Positions 1 to 8,578 of a stretch of 64,000 bases of DNA are shown here, piece after piece. The DNA lies in NCBI RefSeq assembly GCF_900116515.1, contig NZ_FPBA01000005.1, forward strand, positions 248,001 through 312,000. The letters run 5' to 3'. The notes under the pieces are model-generated. The model was not told where the DNA came from. It saw only the letters and a program-made list of their open reading frames with translations, and made no database searches. This DNA comes from Geodermatophilus amargosae. GTDB lineage: Bacteria; Actinomycetota; Actinomycetes; Mycobacteriales; Geodermatophilaceae. Numbering within the stretch: position 1 is the first letter of the stretch; each line of letters opens with the position of its first letter. The position numbers and the translations under genes are program-made.

Positions 1-42
1 GGCCAGCGCCGCGAACACCCGGGAGAGCGGGTCTGCCGCCAC
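1..42 (-). CDS. ArsR-family transcriptional regulator, N-terminal 14 codons only
   Basis: The reverse strand starts with GTG at position 42 and reads MAADPLSRVFAALA before leaving the window. This is the usual beginning of small winged-helix ArsR repressors (DPLSRVFAALADPTRR type), here of the subgroup that often sits with SRPBCC (AHSA1) proteins. A strong ribosome site GAAGGAGG lies at 56-49, six bases before the GTG, which decides the start. A sigma-70-like promoter and two inverted repeats lie directly upstream, so the gene is probably autoregulated. Only the start is visible; the family call rests on 14 residues plus operator style. Confidence 0.7.
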   Translation of the reverse strand, partial: MAADPLSRVFAALA

Positions 43-57
43 CGTCGGCCTCCTTCG

Positions 58-119
58 TCAACCTGCTGGTTGAACAAGACGGTAGGACGGTCTCCGACCC
101 TTGTCAACTGGTCGGTTGA
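58..119 (-). promoter_or_regulatory. ArsR gene promoter with two inverted-repeat operators
   Basis: On the reverse strand TTGACA (107-102) and TACCGT (84-79) are spaced 17 bases, a good -35/-10 pair reading into the ArsR start. Two operator-like repeats flank it: TCAACC-TGCT-GGTTGA at 58-73 (perfect 6 bp arms) and TCAACT-GGTC-GGTTGA at 104-119 (one mismatch). One covers the -35 box and the other the predicted transcription start, so a bound dimer would block RNA polymerase twice. Promoter and repeats are seen directly; binding by this ArsR protein is inferred. Confidence 0.65.
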
Positions 120-206
120 AGATCCCAGGAGCCCGGCGGTGAGGCCGGCGGCGGCGAGGACCTGCTGCTCGCGCTCGTACTCGTAGCCGAACCGCCGGCT
201 CGACTC

Positions 207-434
207 GTGGTCGGCGGCGACGACGACGGCAGCGTGCGCGCGGACATGGCGCTGGCCTCCGACACGCGCCTGCCCGCGGCCTGCACGCCCCTGCCGCAGC
301 CCGGCATGCCCTGGGACGGCGGCGGCCCGTGGCCCGACCTCACCGGCGAGCAGGCGCTGCTGTGCGAGGGCTGGGTGACCGTCGTCGTCGACGGCCACCT
401 CTACACCTGGACCGGCCCCGACCCGCAGGCCTGA
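207..434 (+). CDS. small uncharacterised ORF, possible gene remnant
   Basis: A 75-codon frame from GTG 207 to TGA 434 has almost perfect G/C third positions and encodes an acidic, Pro/Trp-containing peptide ending in a short beta-like stretch (VTVVVDGHLYTWTG). No family is recognised. There is no clear ribosome site at 207 or at the in-frame ATG 246, and codons upstream of 207 look less coding, so this may be the surviving 3' part of a decayed gene rather than an intact small gene. The reverse strand at 117-200 also shows a coding-like pattern, which supports remnant DNA here. Confidence 0.3.
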   Translation: MVGGDDDGSVRADMALASDTRLPAACTPLPQPGMPWDGGGPWPDLTGEQALLCEGWVTVVVDGHLYTWTGPDPQA

Positions 435-444
435 GCGGGCGCCG

Positions 445-1740
445 TCAGCCGGCCAGCCGGGCCGCGCGCTCGGCGACCTCGGTGCGCAGCGCTCCGGCGT
501 CGACGGTGGTCACCGCGCCGTCGGCGACCACCTGCCGGCCGCCCACCCACACGTCGCGGACCAGCCGCGAGGCGCCGGACCAGACGAGGTGGGTGAGCAG
601 GTCGGCGTCGTCCCCGACCGGCTCGAAGCCGAGGTCGCGGGTGTCGACGTGCACCAGGTCGGCCCGCCGGCCGGCCTCGACCTGTCCCAGGTCCGGGCGG
701 CCGATCGCCGCGGCGGCCCCGCCCGTGGCCAGCCAGAACGCCTCCGCGGCGGTCAGCGCGGTGGCCGAGGACTCGCGCAGCCGGGCCAGCCCCGCCGCCA
801 GGCGCACGTCGGCGAGCAGGTCCAGCCCGTCGTTGGAGGCCGGCCCGTCGGTGCCCAGCCCCAGCCGGATGCCGCGATCGAGCATGTCCCGCACCCGCGC
901 GATCCCGCTGGCGAGCTTGGCGTTGCTGGCCGGGCAGTGCGCGACGGCGACGTCGTACTCGGCCCACAGCTCCAGGTCGCCGTCGTCCATGTGCACGCAG
1001 TGCGCGGCCAGCACGCGCCCACCCAGGACGTCGTGCGCGGCCAGCAGCGAGGGCACCGACAGGCCGTGCGCGGCGAGCAGGTCGGCGCCCTCGCCGGCGG
1101 TCTCGGCCACGTGCAGGTGCAGCAGCAGCCCGTGCTCGCGGCAGAGCTCGGCGGCGCGGCGCAGCAGGGGCAGCGGGACGGTGTAGGCCGCGTGCGGGCC
1201 CAGGCCGTACTCGACGGTGCCCTCGTCGTCGGCACCGGCGGCCAGGTCGACCGCGGCGGCCATCTGCTCCTCCAGCGGAGGCATGCCCGGCAGCGGCACC
1301 ATCGGCGCGGCGATCACCGCGCGGGCGCCGGTGGCCCCGACCGCCGCGGCGATCCGCGCCGGCGCGAAGTACATCTCGACGCTGGTGGTGACCCCGCCGC
1401 GCAGCATCTCCGCCGAGGCGGCGGTCATGGCGACCTCGACGTCGTCGTCGGTCAGCCGTGCCTCCCGCGGCCACATCACCTCGCGCAGCCAGCGGTCCAG
1501 CGGCAGCCCCTCGCCCTGGCCGCGGAACAGCACCATCGGCGCGTGCGAGTGGGCGTTCACCAGCCCCGGCGTGAGCAGACCGGGCAGCGCCACGACCTCG
1601 GCGTCCCCGGCCGGCGGGGCGTCGGCGGCGGGCCCGGCCCACGAGATCCGCCCGTCCTCGACGTCCACGACGGCGTCCGGGACGACGGTGCCCGCCCGGT
1701 CCCCCACGACGACGGCCCGGGCGGTGAGGCGCTGACGCAT
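445..1740 (-). CDS. amidohydrolase, methylthioadenosine/S-adenosylhomocysteine deaminase-like
   Basis: A 431-residue metal-dependent amidohydrolase of the ATZ/TRZ (MtaD-like) family, which deaminates adenosine-type or s-triazine-type rings. Metal ligands are visible: HSH at residues 64-66 in NAHSHAP, H208/H210 in HLHVAE, H247 in AHCVH, and D298 in GTDGPASND. The N-terminal beta-sandwich (1-58) and C-terminal composite-domain strands (after about 375) are complete and length is normal for the family. It is transcribed away from dedA and has no linked purine or methionine salvage gene, so its substrate cannot be read from context. 8-oxoguanine or guanine deaminase-like activity is an alternative. 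Confidence 0.8.
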   Translation of the reverse strand: MRQRLTARAVVVGDRAGTVVPDAVVDVEDGRISWAGPAADAPPAGDAEVVALPGLLTPGLVNAHSHAPMVLFRGQGEGLPLDRWLREVMWPREARLTDDDVEVAMTAASAEMLRGGVTTSVEMYFAPARIAAAVGATGARAVIAAPMVPLPGMPPLEEQMAAAVDLAAGADDEGTVEYGLGPHAAYTVPLPLLRRAAELCREHGLLLHLHVAETAGEGADLLAAHGLSVPSLLAAHDVLGGRVLAAHCVHMDDGDLELWAEYDVAVAHCPASNAKLASGIARVRDMLDRGIRLGLGTDGPASNDGLDLLADVRLAAGLARLRESSATALTAAEAFWLATGGAAAAIGRPDLGQVEAGRRADLVHVDTRDLGFEPVGDDADLLTHLVWSGASRLVRDVWVGGRQVVADGAVTTVDAGALRTEVAERAARLAG

Positions 1741-1821
1741 GGCGGCACGCTAGCCCCATCCGCCCCGGCCGTCCGGGCGACGTGCAGGCAGCGCACAGGG
1801 GCCGCCCGTACCGTGGGAGCC

Positions 1822-2514
1822 ATGTCCTTCCTGGCCGCCGCCTCGTCCGACCAGGGCGGGCTCACCGCCTGGCTGCTCTCCCTCGTGGACTCGCTGGGCC
1901 CGATCGGCGTCGGCTTCAGCATCCTGCTCGAGACGGTGATCCCGCCGATCCCGAGCGAGGCGGTCCTCGGTGCGGCCGGGGTCCTCATCGACAGCCCGTG
2001 GGCGTTCGTGGCGGTCGTCGGCTGCGCGACCATCGGCTCGATCCTCGGCGCGATCTTCTTCTACTACATCGGCCGGGCGCTCGGTCCCCGCCGCTCGCAC
2101 GCCTTCCTCGACCGGCTGCCGCTGGTCGAGACCGCCGACGTCGACAAGACCTTCGCCTGGTTCGAGAAGCACGGGCGCTCGGCGGTGTTCTTCGGCCGCA
2201 TGGTGCCGATCGTGCGCAGCTTCATCTCGGTGCCCGCCGGCGTCGTGCGCATGCCGTTCGGCCAGTTCGTCCTGTTCTCCGCGGCCGGCAGCCTGATCTG
2301 GAACACCGTCCTGGTGACCCTCGGCTGGCTGGCCCGCGACTTCATCGAGGCGAACCTGCACTACCTCGACTACGTCGTCGTCGCCGTCGTCGTCCTCGGC
2401 GTGGGCTACCTGGTCTACAAGCGGGTGAAGGACATCCGCCACCACCGCCGCCGCCGCCGGACCACCGCAAGCCGGGCACAGGAGGTCCGCGGGACCGGCG
2501 ACCGCCCCGCGTGA
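1822..2514 (+). CDS. DedA family membrane protein
   Basis: A 230-residue DedA/SNARE-associated protein. Proteins of this family are polytopic inner-membrane proteins linked to undecaprenyl phosphate or phospholipid flipping and membrane stress tolerance. Seen here: an N-terminal hydrophobic stretch, the re-entrant ETVIPPIPSE motif (about 40-49), the conserved FFGRMVPIVRSFISVPAG segment (about 131-148), which is the family signature, and a basic tail rich in Arg/His. It starts at ATG 1822. Its TGA overlaps the GTG of the next gene (GTGA at 2511-2514), so it opens a three-gene operon with coupled translation. Confidence 0.88.
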   Translation: MSFLAAASSDQGGLTAWLLSLVDSLGPIGVGFSILLETVIPPIPSEAVLGAAGVLIDSPWAFVAVVGCATIGSILGAIFFYYIGRALGPRRSHAFLDRLPLVETADVDKTFAWFEKHGRSAVFFGRMVPIVRSFISVPAGVVRMPFGQFVLFSAAGSLIWNTVLVTLGWLARDFIEANLHYLDYVVVAVVVLGVGYLVYKRVKDIRHHRRRRRTTASRAQEVRGTGDRPA

Positions 2515-3167
2515 GCCGCCCCGAGGTCGTCGCCTTCGACGTCAACGAGACGCTGCTCGACCTGTCCCCCGTCGGCGCGGCACTCGCCGAGCACGGGCAG
2601 CCGGCCTCCCTGCTGGCCACCGTCTTCGGCCGGACCCTGCACACCGGCGCCGCGGCCACCGTCGCCGGCGTCTGGCTGTCCTTCCGCGCGGCCTTCGAGT
2701 CCGCGCTCGCCCAGCTCACCGACCTGTCCGACGGCGACCGCGCGCGGGTGGCCGACGCCTTCCTCGAGCTGTCCCCGCACCCCGACGTCGAGCCCGCGCT
2801 GCGCAGGCTGGCGACGGCGGGCGTGCGCGTCGTGACGCTCTCGCACGGCTCCCCCGGCGTGGCCGAGGCGGGGCTGGAGCGCGGCGGGATCACGCCGCTG
2901 GTGGAGCGGACGCTGACCAGCGAGTCGGTGCGCGCCTGGAAGCCCTCGCGCGAGGCCTACCTGTGGGCCGCCGGCGCGTGCGGCGTCGCCCCCGACCGCA
3001 TGGCGCTGGTCGCCGCGCACGGCTGGGACGTGCTGGGCGCCGAGCGGGCCGGGCTGACCGGGGCGTGGTTCCCGCGCACCGAGCGCGTCTACCCACCCGG
3101 CCTGCCCGCGCCGTCCGTCGTCGCGCCGGACCTGGCGAGCGCGGTCGACGCCCTCCTGGCGCGGTGA
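2511..3167 (+). CDS. HAD hydrolase, haloacid dehalogenase type II-like
   Basis: A 218-residue HAD-superfamily hydrolase. The nucleophile motif FDVNETLLD places Asp10 where type II 2-haloacid dehalogenases carry it. Motif II is at TLSHGS, a Lys follows in the RAWKPS segment (about residue 146), and the acidic motif IV region is replaced by VAAHGWDVLGA, as in dehalogenases (AHxWD). The start is the GTG in the GTGA overlap with dedA, and its own end forms a GTGA overlap with the hydrolase downstream. Substrate is unknown: many actinobacterial members act on phosphates or have no known substrate, so dehalogenase activity is not certain. Confidence 0.82.
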   Translation: MSRPEVVAFDVNETLLDLSPVGAALAEHGQPASLLATVFGRTLHTGAAATVAGVWLSFRAAFESALAQLTDLSDGDRARVADAFLELSPHPDVEPALRRLATAGVRVVTLSHGSPGVAEAGLERGGITPLVERTLTSESVRAWKPSREAYLWAAGACGVAPDRMALVAAHGWDVLGAERAGLTGAWFPRTERVYPPGLPAPSVVAPDLASAVDALLAR

Positions 3168-3796
3168 GCTCGCCGGCGCTCGTCAGCACCCCTCTCGGCC
3201 CGGCGGCGGTGCACGCCGACGGCCCGGTCGACGGCGCCCGCGGCACGCTGGTGCTGGGCCACGGCGCGGGGGGTGGCGTCGGCTCGACGGACCTCGTCGC
3301 CGTCACGGGATCGGCAGCCGCGGCCGACTGGCGGGTGCTGCGGGTCGAGCAGCCGTGGCGGGTGGCCGGCGGACGCATCGCGCCCGCCCCGCCCCGTCTG
3401 GACCTCGCCTGGACCGCCGTCCTCGACGCGCTGCGCACCGGCGGCGCGCTGGCCCGGCCCCTCGTCCTCGGCGGCCGCAGCGCCGGCGCCCGCGTGGCCT
3501 GCCGGACGGCGACCGCGCAGGGCGCCGACGGCGTGCTGGCGCTGGCCTTCCCGCTGCACCCGCCGGGCCGCCCCGAGCGCAGCCGCGCCGCCGAGCTCAC
3601 CGGCGCCGGCGCGCCGCTGGCCGTCGTCCAGGGCGGGACCGACGCCTTCGGCCGGCCCGCGGAGGTCGTCGCCGCGCTGGACGGCCTGGCGGCGGCGTCG
3701 GTCCTCGCGGTGCCCGGCGACCACTCGCTGAAGAAGGCGCCCGACGCGGTGGCCGCCGCCGCGCTGGCCTGGCTGGAGGACCTGCTCAGCAGGTGA
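3164..3796 (+). CDS. alpha/beta hydrolase, KANL3/Tex30-like
   Basis: A 210-residue serine hydrolase of the compact KANL3/Tex30 type (dienelactone hydrolase-like). The oxyanion strand LGHGAGGGV is at 31-39, the nucleophile elbow GRSAGARVA gives Ser106, Asp160 lies in QGGTDAFG, and His187 in PGDHSLK, completing a normal triad. No signal peptide is present, so it acts in the cytoplasm. It is the third gene of the dedA operon, with a GTGA overlap at 3164-3167. It ends two bases before the convergent coxG gene, leaving no room for a terminator. Substrate is unknown. Confidence 0.8.
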   Translation: MSSPALVSTPLGPAAVHADGPVDGARGTLVLGHGAGGGVGSTDLVAVTGSAAAADWRVLRVEQPWRVAGGRIAPAPPRLDLAWTAVLDALRTGGALARPLVLGGRSAGARVACRTATAQGADGVLALAFPLHPPGRPERSRAAELTGAGAPLAVVQGGTDAFGRPAEVVAALDGLAAASVLAVPGDHSLKKAPDAVAAAALAWLEDLLSR

Positions 3797-3798
3797 CC

Positions 3799-4926
3799 TC
3801 AGCGACGGCGGCGCCGCCGGACGGCCAGCACGAGCAGCAGAAGGACCGCGCCGACCCCGGCCGCGGGCGCCGCGTAGCGGGCGAGGGCGGCACCGCCGGC
3901 CACCTCGAGCAGGTCGATCGGCTCGGGCTCGGCCACGGGCTGCCTGCGCACCGTCTCCGCCGTGCCGGTCGGCGTGCTGCGCGGCGGGGCGCCGGTGGCG
4001 GGACGGCTCGGCGGCGCGGTGTTGCCCGACGGCGGCGCGCTCGGCGCCCGGCCCGCGGCGGCGACCGGGGCGGTGTCCGGAGCGGCCGGGGCGGTGTCCG
4101 ACGCCGCCGGGGCGGTGTCCGAGGCGGCCGGCGCGGTGTCCGACGCCGCCGGGGCCCCGCTGCCCACGGCGGTGATCGAGACGGTGTCGGTGGCACCCGT
4201 GACGGCGATCGGCGCGGTGATCGGCGCGGTCTCCGTGGGCGGCGGGGCGGCCGCGGCGGCCTTCTTGGCGGCCTGCTTCTTGGCGGGCTTGCCCGAGGCG
4301 GAGTCGGTGGCCGACGCGGCGGCCTTCCTCGCCGCCGTGCCGGCCTGGCGCACCTTCTCCGCGACGACGTTGTCGCCGGGCACCTGCTCCACCGACGCCG
4401 CGACCTCCTCCGCGACCCCGGTGGCGGTGGCGGCAGCCGAGGCCGCGGCGCTGTCGGCACGCTCGGCGTCGCCCTGCGCGTCGCCCTCGCCCAGCTGGGC
4501 GGCGAGCTTGTCGGCGAACTGGCCGAGCAGCTTGTTGCCGACGTCGGTCATCACACCGCGGCCGAACTGGGCCGGGCGGCCGGTGATGTTGAGGTCGGTG
4601 AGGACGTCGACCCGCGTGGACGAACCCTCGCCCTGCAGCCTCGCGGTGATCATGGCCGCGGCCGTCCCGTTGCCCCGCTGGTCCTTGCCGCGGGCGTCGA
4701 TGACGGCGCGGTGGGCGGCCTCGTCCTTCTCGACGAACGACGCCTTGCCCTGGTACGTCAGGTTGATCGGGCCGAGCTTGACCTTGACCCGGCCGGTGAA
4801 GTCGTCACCGGTGACCGAGTCCAGTGCGGCGCCGGGCATGCAGGGGGCGATCCGCTCGATGTCGAGCAGCACCCGCCAGGCCTCGTCGACGGGCACGGGG
4901 ACGGTGAAGGAGTTCTCCAGCTGCAC
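3799..4926 (-). CDS. coxG: CoxG/SRPBCC protein with long Ala/Pro/Thr tail and C-terminal membrane anchor
   Basis: A 375-residue protein. Residues about 1-150 are the carbon monoxide dehydrogenase subunit G fold (SRPBCC; starts VQLENSFTVPVPVDEAW, then MPGAALDSVTGD). In Oligotropha CoxG helps attach CO dehydrogenase to the membrane. After it comes a low-complexity region with a Lys/Ala patch (about 230-250), tandem SDTAPAA units, and at the end a hydrophobic helix followed by an all-Arg tail, which would anchor the protein on the cytoplasmic face. GTG 4926 was chosen because GGAGG lies seven bases upstream; the longer frame has no such site. It follows coxSLM on the same strand, separated by a hairpin. 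Confidence 0.82.
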   Translation of the reverse strand: MQLENSFTVPVPVDEAWRVLLDIERIAPCMPGAALDSVTGDDFTGRVKVKLGPINLTYQGKASFVEKDEAAHRAVIDARGKDQRGNGTAAAMITARLQGEGSSTRVDVLTDLNITGRPAQFGRGVMTDVGNKLLGQFADKLAAQLGEGDAQGDAERADSAAASAAATATGVAEEVAASVEQVPGDNVVAEKVRQAGTAARKAAASATDSASGKPAKKQAAKKAAAAAPPPTETAPITAPIAVTGATDTVSITAVGSGAPAASDTAPAASDTAPAASDTAPAAPDTAPVAAAGRAPSAPPSGNTAPPSRPATGAPPRSTPTGTAETVRRQPVAEPEPIDLLEVAGGAALARYAAPAAGVGAVLLLLVLAVRRRRRR

Positions 4927-5051
4927 GGTGCGACCTCCGGGGTGGGAACGGACCTCGGCCGGTCCGCCCGGGAGGGCGGGCCGGCCGAGGGGACGGGCGT
5001 GTGCCGGGCGCGACCCCGTCCAGGGCACCGACCCGAGCCTCGTGACGTACT

Positions 5052-5115
5052 GGAACGGCCCCCTTGCAGGGACCCAGCGCGAGCTTGCGAGTGCTGGGGT
5101 GCAAGGGGTCCTTCG
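5052..5115. repeat. long interrupted palindrome between coxM and coxG (terminator or dispersed element)
   Basis: The left arm CCCCTTGCA (5060-5068) pairs with TGCAAGGGG (5100-5108). Inside, CCCAGC (5073-5078) pairs with GCTGGG (5093-5098) around a loop carrying GCGAGCTTGCGAG. The outer flanks GGAAC and GTCCTTC extend the pairing imperfectly. It lies just after the coxM stop and could end or attenuate the cox transcript before coxG. A structurally similar element (outer CCCC arms, GAGCT loop, GGGGTCC border) occurs at 35573-35621, so it is probably a mobile or dispersed palindromic element. Confidence 0.65.
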
Positions 5116-5120
5116 TCAAG

Positions 5121-5978
5121 CTACAACCCGGCGGCGGCCGTGACCGCCCGGCGGGTCAGCACCTGTGCGAGGTGCTCGCGGTAGTCGGCCTGGGCGTTGA
5201 GGTCGCTGCTCGGGCTGGTGCCCTCGGCCGCCGACCGCGCCGCCGCGGCCACCGCGTCCGGGGACGCCGCGGCGCCGTTGAGGGCGGCCTCGGTGGCCGA
5301 CGCCCGCAGCGGGGTCGGGCCCATGTTGGTCAGCCCGATCCGCGCCTCGGCGATGTGCCCGTTCTCGCGCCGGACCGCCGCGGCGACCGCGACGATCGAC
5401 CACGCCTGCGCCACGCGGTTGAACTTCTCGTAGCGCACGCCCCAGTCGCCGGCCAGCTTGGGCACCCGGATCTCGACGAGGATCTCGCCCTCGTCCAGGG
5501 TCGTCGTCAGGTAGTCGACGAAGAACTCCGAGGCGGGCACCGTCCGGCGGCCGTTCGGCCCCGCGACGACCATCTCGGCGTCCAGGGCGAGCGCCACCGC
5601 CGGCAGGTCACCGGCCGGGTCGGCGTGCGCCAGCGCGCCGCCGAAGGTGCCCCGCCGGCGTGTCTGCCGGTCGGCCACCGTCTCCGTCGCCTCGGCGATG
5701 AGCTTGGCGTGCTGGGCGACGAGCGGGTCGGTGATGACCTCGGCGTGCGTGGTCATGGCGCCGATGACCAGCGCGTCGCCGTCGTCCCGCACGCCTCGCA
5801 TCTCGGCGACCCGGCCGAGGTCGACGACGGTCGACGGCGCGGCCAGGCGCAGCCGCATGACCGGGATGAGCGACTGCCCGCCGGCCATGATCTTGACGTC
5901 CTCACCGCCCTCCGCGACCGCCTGCAGGGCCTCGTCGACGCTGGTGGGCCGGGCGTACTCGAACGCAGCGGGGATCAT
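5121..5978 (-). CDS. coxM: FAD-binding medium subunit of molybdenum hydroxylase (CoxM)
   Basis: A 285-residue flavoprotein subunit that passes electrons from the iron-sulfur subunit to FAD and on to the quinone pool or another acceptor. The two FAD-binding motifs are present: AGGQSL at 32-37 and TFGGALAHADPAGD at 111-124, and the C-terminal CODH flavoprotein domain is intact. ATG 5978 was chosen because it fits the family start MIPAAFEYARP and has AAGGAG upstream. It is the last of coxS-coxL-coxM, 28 bases after coxL. This S-L-M order is typical of form II enzymes, not of true form I CO dehydrogenase (M-S-L). Confidence 0.9.
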   Translation of the reverse strand: MIPAAFEYARPTSVDEALQAVAEGGEDVKIMAGGQSLIPVMRLRLAAPSTVVDLGRVAEMRGVRDDGDALVIGAMTTHAEVITDPLVAQHAKLIAEATETVADRQTRRRGTFGGALAHADPAGDLPAVALALDAEMVVAGPNGRRTVPASEFFVDYLTTTLDEGEILVEIRVPKLAGDWGVRYEKFNRVAQAWSIVAVAAAVRRENGHIAEARIGLTNMGPTPLRASATEAALNGAAASPDAVAAAARSAAEGTSPSSDLNAQADYREHLAQVLTRRAVTAAAGL

Positions 5979-6006
5979 CGCTCCACTCCTTCGTCGTGTC
6001 GGCAGA

Positions 6007-8505
6007 TCACCGGTCACCTCCGAGGGACGACTGCGGGGTCGAGACACCGGCGGTGGTCTCGGTCTGGGCGCCGCCGTAGGCGTTGGACCCGGCCGTGGCC
6101 CGGTCGCCGCCGTCGCCGCCCTGGTGGATGGCCCGCCAGACCCGCTCCGGGGTCAGCGGCATCCGGATGTCCTGCACCCCGAGGTGCCGGACGGCGTCGA
6201 GCGCGGCGTTGACCACCGCCGGCGTGCTGGCGATGCACCCGGCCTCGCCCACGCCCTTCGCGCCGATCGGGTTGCCCGGCGCCACGTGCACGGTGTTGCC
6301 CGTGTCGAAGTGCGGCAGGTCGGCGGCCGAGGGGACCAGGTAGTCCACGAAGCTGCCGGTGGTGAGGTTGCCGTCGGCGTCGTAGACGGCCTCCTCGTAC
6401 AGCGCCTGCGCGATGCCCTGGGCCAGGCCGCCGTGCACCTGCCCCTCGACGATGAGCGGGTTGACGATCGTGCCGACGTCGTCGACGCAGGCGTACTTGC
6501 GGATCTTCACGAACCCGGTCTCGGTGTCGACCTCCATGGCGCACACGTGCGTGCCGTGGGGGAAGGAGAAGTTCACCGGGTCGAAGGTCGCGTCCGCGTC
6601 GATCGACGGCTCGACGTCCTCGGGGTAGTCGTGCGCCGCGAACACGGCCAGCGCGATCTCCTGGATCGACAGCGCCGTCCCCGGCGTCCCGCGGACGGTG
6701 AACTTCCCGCCCGAGAAGTCCAGGTCGTCCTCGTTGGCCTCCAGCAGGTGCGCGGCGACCTTGCGGGCCTTGGCGACCACCTTGTCGGCGGCCTTGACCA
6801 CCGCGGTGCCGCCGACGACCAGCGAGCGCGAGCCGTAGGTGTCCATGCCCTTCGGGGCGACGGCGGTGTCGCCGTGCAGGACCTCGATGTCCTCGAACGG
6901 CACGCCGAGCTGGTCGGCGACCAGCTGGCTCCACGCCGTCTCGTGGCCCTGGCCGTGCGGCGTCGAGCCGGTGACGACCTCGACCTTCCCGGTGGGCAGC
7001 ATCCGGATCGACGCCGACTCCCAGCCGCCCGCGCCGTAGGACAGCGAGCCGAGCACCCGCGAGGGCGCCAGTCCGCACATCTCGGTGAAGGTGGAGAAGC
7101 CGATGCCCAGCTGCACCGGGTCGTTCGACTCGCGGCGGCGGCGCTGCTCCTCGCGGAGCTCGGGGTAGCCGAGCAGGTCCAGCGCCTGCTGCGTGGCGGT
7201 GTCGTAGTCGCCGCTGTCGTACTCCAGGCCCGCCACCGTGGTGAACGGGAACTCCTGCGACTGGATCCAGTTCCTCCGCCGCACCTCCAGCGGGTCCATG
7301 CCCAGCTCGACGGCGAGCTCGTCCATGATCCGCTCGACGGCGAAGGTGGCCTCGGGCCGGCCGGCGCCGCGGTAGGCGTCGGTGGGGACCTTGTTGGTGA
7401 AGACGCCGTCGCACTCGAAGCGGTAGGCCGGGAACTTGTAGATGCCCGGGAACATGAAGGCGCCCAGGGCCGGTACGCCCGGCGTGATCAGCCGCAGGTA
7501 GGCGCCCATGTCGGCGAGGATCCGCACGCGCAGGCCCTGGACGTCGCCCTCCCGGGTGGAGGCGATGTCGACGTACTGGATCTGGTCGCGGCCGTGGTGG
7601 GCGGCCATGAGCGACTCGCTGCGGGTCTCGGTCCACTTGACCGGCTTGCCGAGGCGCCGCGCGACGAGCAGCGCGATGACCTCCTCGGGGTTGACCTGCA
7701 GCTTGCCGCCGAAGCCGCCGCCGACGTCGGGGGCGACGACGCGCAGCTTGTGCTCCGGGATGCCGGTGACCATCGCCAGCATCACGCGCAGCACGTGCGG
7801 GATCTGGGTGGCCGACCACATCGTGAAGTTGTCGCCCTGCGGCTGGACGACGACCGAGCGCGGCTCCATGAACGCCGGGATGAGCCGCTGGTTGACGAAC
7901 CGCCGGCTGACCACGACGTCGGCGTCGGCGAACGCCTGCTCGGTGTCGCCGCCCGTGCCGGCCTCACCGGCGTCGAAGACGAAGTGGTAGCTGGTGTTGG
8001 AGTCGATGTGGTCGTGGCAGAGGTCGGCCTCGTGCTTGACCGCCTCCTCCATGTCGAGGACCGGCGGCAGCAGGTCGTAGTCGACGTCGACCAGCTCGAT
8101 CGCGTCGGCGGCCGCGGACCTCGAGCGGGCGACGATGACGGCGACGGCCTCGCCGACGTGGTTGACCTCGTCGACGGCGATCGAGGGGTGGCCGGGGTTG
8201 ACCATGTCGGCGGTGACCGGCCAGGCGCAGGGGATGGAGCCCTGCTCCTCGGCGAGGTCGCGGCCGGTCAGGACGGCGACGACGCCCGGCGCCTGCTGCG
8301 CGGCGCTGACGTCGACGTTGGTGATCTTGCCGTGCGCCACGGGACTGCGGACGACCGACATGTGCAGCATCCCGGGCAGGACCATGTTGTCGGTCCACGT
8401 GGTGCGCCCGGTGATGAGGCGGGCGTCCTCCTTGCGGCGGCGGGCCTTGCCGACCTCGCGCTCCGGCGCGACCTCGGCGGTCGCCGGGTCCTCGGTGACG
8501 GTCAT
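6007..8505 (-). CDS. coxL: molybdopterin large subunit, form II CO dehydrogenase-like (CoxL)
   Basis: An 832-residue molybdenum hydroxylase catalytic subunit. The active-site loop reads AYRGAGR (377-383), the form II signature, instead of the AYxCSFR loop whose Cys carries copper in form I CO dehydrogenase. The base-catalyst Glu754 is present in GAKGVGEAG, and VGGGFGGK (261-268) and [11 protein letters not shown] (513-523) line the cofactor site. Form II members are broad aldehyde/purine-type hydroxylases with weak or unproven CO activity, so an aldehyde oxidase role is at least as likely. RBS GAGGAGG precedes ATG 8505. About 30 residues after the last motif form a polar tail. Confidence 0.9.
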   Translation of the reverse strand: MTVTEDPATAEVAPEREVGKARRRKEDARLITGRTTWTDNMVLPGMLHMSVVRSPVAHGKITNVDVSAAQQAPGVVAVLTGRDLAEEQGSIPCAWPVTADMVNPGHPSIAVDEVNHVGEAVAVIVARSRSAAADAIELVDVDYDLLPPVLDMEEAVKHEADLCHDHIDSNTSYHFVFDAGEAGTGGDTEQAFADADVVVSRRFVNQRLIPAFMEPRSVVVQPQGDNFTMWSATQIPHVLRVMLAMVTGIPEHKLRVVAPDVGGGFGGKLQVNPEEVIALLVARRLGKPVKWTETRSESLMAAHHGRDQIQYVDIASTREGDVQGLRVRILADMGAYLRLITPGVPALGAFMFPGIYKFPAYRFECDGVFTNKVPTDAYRGAGRPEATFAVERIMDELAVELGMDPLEVRRRNWIQSQEFPFTTVAGLEYDSGDYDTATQQALDLLGYPELREEQRRRRESNDPVQLGIGFSTFTEMCGLAPSRVLGSLSYGAGGWESASIRMLPTGKVEVVTGSTPHGQGHETAWSQLVADQLGVPFEDIEVLHGDTAVAPKGMDTYGSRSLVVGGTAVVKAADKVVAKARKVAAHLLEANEDDLDFSGGKFTVRGTPGTALSIQEIALAVFAAHDYPEDVEPSIDADATFDPVNFSFPHGTHVCAMEVDTETGFVKIRKYACVDDVGTIVNPLIVEGQVHGGLAQGIAQALYEEAVYDADGNLTTGSFVDYLVPSAADLPHFDTGNTVHVAPGNPIGAKGVGEAGCIASTPAVVNAALDAVRHLGVQDIRMPLTPERVWRAIHQGGDGGDRATAGSNAYGGAQTETTAGVSTPQSSLGGDR

Positions 8506-8578
8506 CGTGCCTCCTCGCTGGCGCTCGTCGGCGCGATGCCCGACGGTGCTGTGCCCTCTGCTGACCTCGCGAGCTCGG

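Noticed and set aside
104..343. Reverse-strand 79-residue ORF at the left edge
   Set aside because: Ser/Pro/Arg-rich translation typical of an antisense frame of high-GC coding DNA; the forward frame 207-434 has better codon bias.
589..1821. Long forward-strand frame ending in the DedA gene
   Set aside because: It is antisense to the amidohydrolase, is Arg/Gly/Gln-rich, and its third positions do not show coding bias. DedA begins at ATG 1822.
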